Of a stretch of DNA of 64,000 bases, positions 52,951 to 61,726 are shown in pieces. How positions within the stretch are numbered: the first letter of the stretch is position 1; the number at the start of each line of letters is the position of its first letter. Source of the DNA: Thiothrix fructosivorans (GTDB lineage Bacteria; Pseudomonadota; Gammaproteobacteria; Thiotrichales; Thiotrichaceae); assembly GCF_017349355.1 (NCBI RefSeq), contig NZ_JAFMPM010000008.1, forward strand, positions 1,403,534 to 1,467,533. Direction: 5' to 3'. The notes under the pieces are model-generated. The model was not told where the DNA came from, searched no databases, and saw only the letters and a program-made list of their open reading frames with translations. Made by a program: the position numbers and the translations under genes.

Positions 52951-53262
52951 CGCTTACATGAGTAAAGCGGTAAGGCTGGCAAAGCTGGGAATAAATTGCA
53001 AGTTAAACAGGCTTGGGAAAATGGATTGTCTGAACTGGGATTTTCAGGATGGCAGGATTACCGGGATGTTGTTCTTGGGTATCATCAATTCAATCATTTT
53101 TTATGATAAAAATCATTGAGTATGTAATTCTCTGTTTACATCTTGTCTGTTGTAATTTTAAAATTGCACAATATTAATACATGCTATCAGCAACACCGGG
53201 CCTTCGGCATCTAGTCTCTACCTGTATGCCATTTTTCAGCGACCACAACTTGGGGAAGACTC

Positions 53263-54063
53263 ATGACTCATCGTCCATCACGTTTTGCGACCTTGGCATC
53301 CACCACTCTGCTGGTTTCCAGCCTTGCTTTGCTGTCAGCCTGCGGCGGCAGTTCCGGCACGGCGGCTACGGATACCAGCGGTACGACAGATACCAGCGGT
53401 ACGACAGATACGACCACTACGCCAACGCTTACGCCAGTACCAACACCTACACCAACGCCCGTTGCCACGCCTGATGTAGCAGGCAAAGTGTTCATACCCA
53501 CTAAGGACACAAGCAAGGGACTTTTAATTCTCAATGTTGGTGGCAACGGAACTGCTTATATGCAGGAAACGGGTAAGAGTGCCCAAACAGCCCCACTCAC
53601 TTGGAATCTGAACAGTGCCGATTTGACGTTGGCGTTTACTGGCAGCACCAGTAGCTTCAAAGTCGCCGAAGACAGCAACACCCTGACAATGAGTACTGAC
53701 AGCACCAATACCTTCACTCAAGCCAAGCCACTGACACTCGCGGCACTGAACGGCAAACACCTCAGTTTTGATATGACGGGTAATCCTCAATGCACAGCCA
53801 TGACTATTTCCTTCAACGGTGCAACCGCTACCCTGCGTGATAAATGTAATGGTAAGTACGGAGAGGGAACAATTCCTGTCGAAGAAGTTGCGGGTGCTAA
53901 AAACCTGATTAAGTTGAATGGCGGTGATGGTTACATGCTGCTTGCCCTCGCCAGTGGCGATTTGACCAAAGGCAGAATGATTCGTGCCGAGTTCGGTGGC
54001 AGTACGCTAGAAGGTCTGCAAGCTAACGACATCACGACTGTCAGCACACCGCTGCAACCCTAA
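53263..54063 (+). CDS. Lipoprotein with a Thr/Pro-rich linker
   Basis: The 266-residue protein has a lipoprotein signal (lipobox LSAC, cysteine near residue 27). A repetitive linker follows: two TDTSGT repeats and a run of PTPTPTP type (about 35-69). The mature domain is about 195 residues and probably beta-rich (GNGTAYMQETGKSAQTAPLT; MTISFNGATATLRDKC). It should be anchored in the outer membrane. Function unknown. A terminator follows. Confidence 0.85.
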   Translation: MTHRPSRFATLASTTLLVSSLALLSACGGSSGTAATDTSGTTDTSGTTDTTTTPTLTPVPTPTPTPVATPDVAGKVFIPTKDTSKGLLILNVGGNGTAYMQETGKSAQTAPLTWNLNSADLTLAFTGSTSSFKVAEDSNTLTMSTDSTNTFTQAKPLTLAALNGKHLSFDMTGNPQCTAMTISFNGATATLRDKCNGKYGEGTIPVEEVAGAKNLIKLNGGDGYMLLALASGDLTKGRMIRAEFGGSTLEGLQANDITTVSTPLQP

Positions 54064-54087
54064 TCACACGTTCATGAGTTGGGATTT

Positions 54088-54117
54088 AGAGCTGCCCTAG
54101 TGGTAGCTCTTTTTTTA
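54088..54117 (+). terminator. Rho-independent terminator after the lipoprotein gene
   Basis: AGAGCTGCC / GGTAGCTCT stem with a 5-base loop, followed by eight T residues. Confidence 0.88.
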
Positions 54118-54198
54118 AAGCATTGCATTTTCTGCAATTTGGGCTAACCGGCGCAAAGGTCGGTTTTATTGATAATAATGTTGGAGATATTTTTTTGA

Positions 54199-54566
54199 CT
54201 TCCTCCCCTCCCTGAAGGAAGGGGATTCCTAATTCATCGAGAACCAGACGAATACACCGAAATGCACGCGTCACTGACATTCTCTCCAAAGGCTAACACC
54301 GCCCGTCCGGCGGCTAAAATATTGCGGGCTGCGTTTATGTCACGGTCGTGGATTGCCTTGCATTCAGGGCATTCCCAGACACGTACTGCCAATGGCAAAC
54401 GATCAACTACACATCCACAACCACTGCACCGCTTACTGGAGGGGAAGAACCTGCCGATTTCGACATACGTTCTGCCCGCCCAGTTGGCTTTGTACGCAAG
54501 CTGGCGGGTAAATTCACCCCAGCTTGCATCGGCAATGTGCTTGGCTAATGTCAAGCCAGTAAACAA
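54199..54566 (-). pseudogene. C-terminal fragment of a TnpB gene
   Basis: Only about 110 residues of an IS200/IS605-type TnpB remain: GRFFPSSKRCSGCGC, then CPECKAIHDRDINAARNIL with the zinc finger and last RuvC aspartate, ending at 54234. The N-terminal 280 residues are missing. Beyond the stop is the usual right-end hairpin (CCCCTCCCTGAAGGAAGGGG at 54205-54224), where the omega RNA would end. It differs clearly in sequence from the complete TnpB at 13339. The left boundary joins an outer-membrane protein gene fragment. Confidence 0.82.
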
Positions 54567-54881
54567 CAATCTGGATTTACGCGTTGGTGTTAACAAGTTT
54601 GACTATGATGCCAACGAAACCCTCGACGGCGTGGACTACACCGCCACGCTGGGAATGCAAACCGTCTCCGCACTGGCAGACCAGTCAACGGTGCAAAAGG
54701 CTTAACCTTTGCAGCGGATGCGGGCGTACTCCTGCAAGGCGACCCGAAAATCGCCTTGACGGAATCCACTGGCACGGTTGCACAAAGCGACATCGATGCT
54801 GAAATCGCCTCTGTGCGGGATGATGTGGATGCGCTCAAAAATTTGCCAGTGATCTCACTCGGCGTGGTTTACAACTTCTAA
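54567..54881 (+). pseudogene. 3' fragment of an outer-membrane beta-barrel gene
   Basis: The reading frame NLDLRVGVNKFDYDANETLDG to SALADQSTVQK, then after one frame change LTFAADAGVLLQGDPKIALT and finally LPVISLGVVYNF, is the end of an outer-membrane protein: alternating strands and a C-terminal Phe. A run of D and A residues before the last strand is also seen in such families. The N-terminus is missing; a TnpB remnant lies where it should be. The frame change near 54700 could be a one-base error. Confidence 0.6.
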
Positions 54882-54937
54882 GCCGTTATTGGTGAGGCGC
54901 ACTGTTATGTGTGCCTCATCTAAATTGCAAGTTAAAC

Positions 54938-56574
54938 GTAATTGATCACATCCCCACCCCTTGCGGTAAAGCGGGCAGGGCAAAGCCAGCGCGGGCAGCG
55001 GTAATAACACTGGCAAGATAAGCCAAGGCAGACTGTCCACGTTTGCGGCAAGTACCGATGATGCTGGCCAGCATGGCAAACGCACGGCTCCCCGTAGCAC
55101 TCTTTGTGCCATGGTTGGTTTTGCGCAGGATCACCCAATGGCGCAACGCCCGCTCAGCCTCATTATTGGTCAAGGGAAGCCACGGGTGGTCAAGGATTCG
55201 GAAAATGGCATCCCAATCATTGATGAACTCTTTCGCCAGTGCCGCCGTCTTGTCATGGGCAGATACGGCATGGATCAAGCATAATGCCCTGAATTCCAGG
55301 AGTTTTGCCTGATGGCGTTGACGGATCACGTCGGTTTGCGTCCCCACCGTGCCGCCTGCTGCCCGCCAAGCGTAAATGTCGTCCTGTAATACCCTCAGCC
55401 AAGCGAGGGTGAAGTTGCCAAACGTCCGCCCGTCTTTGTCCAGTGATTCTGCCAGCCCACGGGCTTTGCGGATCAGGTGCGCCCAGCAACGCAAGCGTTT
55501 GGGGTGGTGGCGGTAAGCGGCATAGCCATCACTCATCAGCCAGCCCCCAAAGTGGGGGCTAATCACGTTGTCGAGCATTTCAATGGTGCGCTGCCCTACG
55601 TAGAAACAAACGCTGAGGGTGGTGACGAATGTCCATAGCCACAGGGCTTCGCCACGCTCTTTCCAAGAGGTTTCATCAATATACAGCACCCCGCCGTCAG
55701 CGGTGGCTTCTGCCAACAGCCCTTCCACCAAGGCATCTTCCAATGGAGAAGCACTCGCGGCTGCTTCCTCAAAACATTGCTGCAACACCCCGACACTTAG
55801 GGGAATGCCCAACACCTCCCGCAACAGTTCTTGTGTGCCACGCAGTGACAAGCGTGAGCGCAGCCGTAGGTGGACAATAAGTGCCGCCAGATTGCCCCCA
55901 ATCAGCCGCCACTCGCCCACATCAACCTCCGGGTATAACGGGTCGGGAGCTTGGCGATGCGGGATATGGCGGCTCACATGACCGCAGGTGCATACGCTAT
56001 CGTGAAGGTGGTGGCGGGTGGTGATGACGGTCAGTCCGGGGTTCCCATCCGTGCCAAACTGGATGTCCACACTGTCATAGGCGGTATAAATACGGGAGAC
56101 AGCCGCATCCAGGGACCTGCCACAGGCTTCACATCGGCTGGGTAATGGTGTTCGTCTGCATTGATGGGCGGATGCCATACCCGACCATAACCCGGTGCGC
56201 CGGGTTGTTTACCCGCTTTGCGTTTGGCTGGTTGGGCTGGCTTTGTGCCCGCCACAGCTTCTGGTTCCGGGGTTGGCTTTCCTCTGGCTGCACCCACCCC
56301 TTCTGTTTCGGGCAAAGCCACCGTTTTGGGTGACGTTTCCCACGGGAAACCGCTGCTGGTGGTTTGGAGGAGTTGTTGGAGTTTTGGTTGATCTGTTCCC
56401 GCGCTTCTTTCAGGTCATGCAACAACTTGGTCGACAGGTGCAGCAGTTCCTCCGGCGTGAGCTTGGCAAGGTACTGGCTGTTAAGCTGTTTGAGGCTGTG
56501 GTCTTTCAGTTGTTGGGTCATCGGGGGAGTGTCGCAAATTTAGTGCGTTTGGGTAAGGGGGACTGTTCAGTTAC
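54938..56574 (-). mobile_element. Second IS66-family element, upstream of hrcA
   Basis: This copy is nearly identical to the one at 17532-19171 and is flanked by the 8-bp duplication AGTTAAAC (54930-54937 and 56575-56582). Its length is 1637 bp against 1640. The three missing bases are all single-base losses in C or G runs. It ends 48 bp before the hrcA start, so it may affect hrcA expression. Confidence 0.95.
54946..56521 (-). pseudogene. IS66 transposase with two apparent frameshifts
   Basis: This is the same protein as the 525-residue transposase at 17586, but with one C missing in the CCACCCAGC run (near 56364) and one in ATTACCCCAG (near 56143). The catalytic part downstream is intact as an open frame from about 56135 to the stop at 54946 (410 residues with an out-of-family N-terminal start). 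As both differences lie in homopolymers, they may be sequencing errors and the gene may in fact be whole. Confidence 0.88.
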
Positions 56575-56622
56575 AGTTAAACAGGCTTGTATCTACGGCA
56601 CTTTGCCCCTATAAATGGTGGC

Positions 56623-57681
56623 ATGACAATACGCCTGTACCCAGAACTGAACGAACGCGCCCGCCACATCCTCAAAGTGTTGGTGGAAAGCTATATCCAA
56701 GACGGACAGCCCGTCGGTTCGCGCAACCTTGCCCGTAGCAGTGGCTTGGACTTGAGCGCCGCCACCATCCGCAATGTGATGGCGGACTTGGAGGATATGG
56801 GCTATATCCGCGCCCCGCACACCTCGGCAGGGCGCATTCCCACCTCGCAAGGCTACCGTCTCTTTGTGGATGCGTTGGTGAATATCAAGCCGCTCGAACA
56901 ACACGCCATGCACATCCTGCAAGGGCAGTTGAAAGCGGAACGCGACCCCGCTGCGTTAATCCAATCCGCCTCTAGTTTGCTCTCTTGTATTACCCAACTG
57001 ACGGGCGTAGTGAGTTTGCCGCGTCGCAATCCTTCATCTATCCGCCAGATTGAATTCCTGAGCTTATCGAGTCGGCAAGTGCTGGCGATTTTGGTGATGA
57101 ACCGCAATGAGGTACAAAACCGCATTATCCAACTCGATGCGGATGTGAGTTCTTCGGAATTGCAACAAGCCGCCAATTTCCTCAACGAACGCCTGATTGG
57201 CAAGGATTTACAGCAAGCTCGTGCTGCCTTGCTGGAAGAAATGCGCGAACACCGCGAAGACATGAACCGCATGATGCTTTCCGCGATTGAGCTGGGCGAA
57301 AAAACTGTCGCGGATTTGGGTGATCAGAAGCAGGAAGAGGATTGCGTGATTGCGGGTGAAACCAATCTGATGGGTTACGATGACCTGTCGGATATTACCA
57401 AGCTGCGCGAATTGTTTGCCGCCTTTACCCGCAAGCGCGATATTCTGGGTTTGCTGGACAAATGCTTGCAGGCGGATGGGGTGAAAATTTTCATCGGGCG
57501 CGAATCCGGTCAGGCAGTGTTCGACGAATGCAGTTTGGTGACAGCACCGTATGAGGTCGACGGTGAGCAGTTGGGCGTACTGGGTGTGATTGGTCCCAAA
57601 CGCATTCCGTATGAACGGGTGATCCCTGTTGTTGACATTACCGCGAAGTTACTGAGTTTGGCATTAAAATCACGGTACTGA
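56623..57681 (+). CDS. hrcA: Heat-inducible transcription repressor HrcA
   Basis: The 352-residue protein starts with a winged-helix domain (LNERARHILKVLVESYIQDG, GSRNLARSSGLDLSAATIRN, MGYIRAPHTSAGRIPTSQGY). An HrcA dimerisation domain follows, with the C-terminal block GPKRIPYERVIPVVDITAKLL. HrcA represses heat-shock chaperone operons by binding CIRCE. No CIRCE element was found near its own start. ATG at 56623 matches the family start. An IS66 copy ends 48 bp upstream. Confidence 0.95.
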   Translation: MTIRLYPELNERARHILKVLVESYIQDGQPVGSRNLARSSGLDLSAATIRNVMADLEDMGYIRAPHTSAGRIPTSQGYRLFVDALVNIKPLEQHAMHILQGQLKAERDPAALIQSASSLLSCITQLTGVVSLPRRNPSSIRQIEFLSLSSRQVLAILVMNRNEVQNRIIQLDADVSSSELQQAANFLNERLIGKDLQQARAALLEEMREHREDMNRMMLSAIELGEKTVADLGDQKQEEDCVIAGETNLMGYDDLSDITKLRELFAAFTRKRDILGLLDKCLQADGVKIFIGRESGQAVFDECSLVTAPYEVDGEQLGVLGVIGPKRIPYERVIPVVDITAKLLSLALKSRY

Positions 57682-57786
57682 AGTTGCATAAAACACAATT
57701 TATGTGACGATTGTCATAAATTATTATTATAATAAGTGGTTAAATAACAATCTAGTCAATGTATCAGCCAGTGAGGGGCTACGGCT

Positions 57787-60700
57787 ATGTTAACTTCAGT
57801 GGTAAAAATCTTGTTGCGGCTATTTGTCATCAGTCTCATGAGCCTAGGGTATGGTGTGGTTTCGCCAGCGGCTGCCGCTGTGTCGATTAAGTTGCCGGAG
57901 AATGCGTTGCCTGCTATTCCCGCGCAGCCATTACAGCTTGTACGTCCGCAAACGGATGCAGGGGTGCGCTATGACCGTATTAGCCCTGTCGTCAATGGGC
58001 AAGCGACTTATAACCCCGCGCTGTGTAATGTTGCTGCGTACTGGTCTGCGACTCAAGTAAGTGTGGGCGGGCGGGCTATCGGTAACGGTGTAGATGTCTG
58101 CAAGGTGCAGGCGCAAACTGATGACGGTGCACTCAAATTCCTCACTAAATGGCCACTCAACAATATCCATTACCCGTTGACCCCTGCACCGGCTTGGGCG
58201 CAGTTTCGTTTTTCGATTCCGCAAGGTCATACGGCTAGCACGTTGGAATACGAATTGTCGTGGTACAAACTGTTCGGTTCTATGCCTACGCATTGCCATC
58301 CTACGGAAATCGACTCTACCACAGGGCTGTGCAAACTGGATGTGAGTACCGACTGGCAACCGGATGTACCGGCGGGCTTGTTCTTGTTGTGGGCAAAACC
58401 GGGCGATAGTCAATATACCGTCACTGGGCCACATGACCCGATTGAGAAAATCGGCTATAGCGGTAAACAGGTGTTTCAAGCGGCTGTTCCAGAAGCCATG
58501 CGTGGCGTGGATGAAGTGATCGTGACGCTGTTGACCTATAACCAGTACACTAAAGCGTGTGAAAAAGCTAATCCGAGTGCCTGCACCACGCACGAGAATG
58601 AAAATCTGGAACTGCATTCCGTTAGCTTGAAGACTACCCGCGCTTTGCAGCCATTGCATCAACCCGCCCACAACACCCACGTCTTTTGGGAAATGGTGCG
58701 GCTTGGAAAGCCTACTGGCAACCGTTTGAGTCTTTGCCTGTGTGAACAGCGGCCTTGATGCGGATTGGGGCGTGGTCTTTAATGCCAAAATGTCTGGGAC
58801 AAAAACACCAAAGGATATGCGCCTTGTCGGGGAGGTTCACCCACTGGCTTGCAAACGTTAGCTGATGCTGCTTTCTATTTGAATCCGCCGACGGATCCCG
58901 TGTGGAATCAAGATCGTGCCTTGCGGGTATTGTTTCTGCTGCGGCAGTTGAAGCAATGCCAAAGCGAGGGCAGCGCTTGCACGTACAGTGCTGCTGAAAC
59001 CCAAGCCTTACAGGCGGCTTTTATCGCGTATGAAATGCGGCGTTTCCGACAGTGGTGTGGGATTGGGGCTATAAATGCTTTGATCTTGGCACAGAACCCA
59101 CCATGAAATTCTGGTCGCTGTTTGTGGATGTGTTCTGGCATGACTTAGCCGCTGCCGATAAAAAAGCCATAGATACCAAACTCGGTGCACTGGCTGATTG
59201 TTATTTACAACAATATGCAGCCAAAGATTGGTCGATTTTCAATGGCAATAACTGGACACCCGTGCTGGGCAAGGGTGCAACCTATTGGGCATTAGCTTAT
59301 TACCATGAAGATCCCGGGCGCCCGTGGTATTGGAAAAAGTGTTGGAAAGCCTATGGTTACACCGCGATTTCTACCTGACGGATGGGGCGTATATCGAAGG
59401 CATTGTCGAATACACCAATGTTTCCTACTCTAGCCTGCGCGAAATCAATAATCTGGTGATGCAGGGCTTTGGTGTGCCACTGGAGAGTGTGCGCTGGAGC
59501 GTATTGCTAAAACCGCCGATTGGTATCTGGATTTTATGACACCTGACGGTAGCATGGTCGATTTCGGTGATTCTTGGGAAAAACTTGGTTGGTACACACT
59601 CGACCCGCTCCACATGCTGTTGTGGGAAGAAATGATCGGCAAAAAAGCCATTGGCACGGTTAACCTTGATGCGTGCAAGGTACAGGAGTATTTCAGCAAT
59701 AAATGGTTTTCCAAAGACCTAGAAGATCCGTGGGCAGTGCAACCGTCCATGGCACGCGATTGGATTGGGTTGGCGGCGCAATGTCAGCGCACTACCCAGA
59801 AGGGAACGCGTACCAGCCTATTTACCGAGGCGTTGACTGGTTCGCTACGTCAGTATTGCCGGGTAGCAGTACGTTGGCACAAAAAGAGGGATTGCGTTTC
59901 AAACAAGCGGATCAAACTTATCTCGCGGTGAGTGGTGTACCCAATGATTTCCCGCACCGTGAGTTGGATTCGGTGGGCTGATTTGGTCAGCGTATGGCAA
60001 TCGTTTGTTGTACGACTTGGTTACGGGATATTGCCAAACTGCCCAAGGAAAACCGTATTTGATAAAGGATGGTACGAACGAGTTGTTTGATAATCTGCCA
60101 TTGGGTGCCATACCTTGGTGGTTGAAAATGCGACACAAACGGGTTACAGCGGCGGCAGTTACAACAATGACACCATTAACAGTAGTCAGATTTACGGTGA
60201 ACGGGGGCGTTTAGCCAAAGTGAATATTGGGGATACGACGGTCTTCACCTTGATGCACAGGCGGTGTATGGGGCGAATGATGCTGAACTGGGTTGGTTGC
60301 GTTATTTCGACCGCTGGATGTTGTCGCTGAATGATGGCAATTATTTGGTGGTGGATGCGTTGCCGTTAAGGCTGACCGAGGCGTGGCGGATGTGCAGGAA
60401 TACTGGCATACCGCTGCCGAAACCGATACGGCGACCAGTTGCAGCTTTCTCGCCAGAATGTGGCGATGACGCTGGAGAATGCCCAAGTTTACGGCTGACA
60501 CCAGAATGTGCGCGTCTTGAGCGCAATGCTGCTTCCAGCGTGGTGGGAGGATCAGTGCGGCGTCCTTGCAGGCGGGTGCATTCAGCCTTGAGCCACACGT
60601 CATCGCCTACCGCAATCGTATTGGTGGCATAACTTCACGCCAGCGGGCGCGTTTTAAACCGCTGAGTCCAGTCGGTGAAGATGTACGGGTTTTCTTATTG

Positions 60701-60889
60701 CAAGCAGCACCGCAGGCAGCACAATTACAAGCCGTGAGTGTGAAGAAAATGGATTGTGGTGGAATGCCCTGTTTTGATGTGGTGATGAATGGGCAAGCGC
60801 GGCGTTTGACGTTTGCATACGCTAATACCCAATACAGTTTGGTTAATATTCAACCCGTTGCGACCGCTTTTGAAATCAGAATGGGGTGA
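57787..60889 (+). pseudogene. Exported heparinase II/III-like protein, many frame changes
   Basis: The first 300 residues are intact from ATG 57787: a signal peptide (to about SPAAAA), then a beta-rich domain (VSIKLPENALPAIPAQPLQL, STLEYELSWYKLFGSMPTHC). From about 58690 the frame changes repeatedly, but the pieces form one protein with a helical toroid (NGNNWTPVLGKGATYWALAY, LTDGAYIEGIVEYTNVSYSS, DGSMVDFGDSWEKLGW) and then a beta domain ending near 60889. This order is typical of heparinase II/III-type polysaccharide lyases. At least ten frame changes are needed. The conserved pieces argue that the real gene is whole and the sequence is faulty. Confidence 0.65.
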
Positions 60890-61724
60890 AGCCAACGACT
60901 GTGGTGGAATCCAATAGCATTCAGATCAGTGGTTTAACCAAACCGCTGCCTTGACGATCAGTGGGGGTGAGTATCGCCTTAATGGCAGCGCTTACACCAA
61001 AGCTAAGGCACAGTGAAAGATGGCGATACGGTTCAAGTACGGCATACGGCTTCCAGCGCCTCCAACACCACTGTTACGACGACGCTGAAGCAGGTACGAA
61101 TACTTACACCTTCAAAGTACGACACTGGTGATGGATAGTACGCCTGACCCGATCAGTTTTGTGCCGCAAACGGGTGTGAGCTTAAGCAGTTGGTGGAATC
61201 GGCTGTTGTCACAGTCAGCGGCATCAATACCACGCTGGCGCTCAGTATTACGGGTGGGAATACCGTATCAATGGTGGGGTGTATACCAGGCTAAAGGCAC
61301 GCTGCAAACGGGGATACGTTGCAATTCGGCATACGGCTTCCAGCAAATCCAACACCACTGTTACGACGACGCTGAAAGCAGGTACGAATACTTACACTTT
61401 CAAAAGTACGACACTGGTGGTGGATAGTACGCCTGACCCGATCAGTTTTACGCCGCAAACGGGTGTGAGCTTAAGTAGTCTGGTGGAATCGGCTGTTGTC
61501 ACAGTCAGCGGCATCAATACCACGCTGGCGCTCAGTATTACGGGTGGGAATACCGTATCAATGGTGGGTGTATACCAAGGCTAAAGGCACGCTGCAAAAC
61601 GGGGATACGTTGCAAGTACGGCATACGGCGGCAACCAGCTCGCGCAAATCGATAACGACAACGCTGAAACTGGGTAGTACCTCAGTTAGTTTTAAAAGCA
61701 CTACAAATAAACGTGCCGGAGGAA
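60890..61724 (+). repeat. Tandem repeats of about 288 bp, exported repeat domains
   Basis: Two nearly identical units (about 61038-61325 and 61326-61614), with partial units on either side, encode a beta domain of about 96 residues: segments such as ALSITGG, YTKAKGTLQNGDTLQVRHTA, LKAGTNTYTFKSTT and STPDPISFTPQTGVSLSSL. They continue the heparinase-like gene. The units differ mainly in the length of short A and G runs, which breaks the frame. Confidence 0.8.
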
Positions 61725-61726
61725 AA

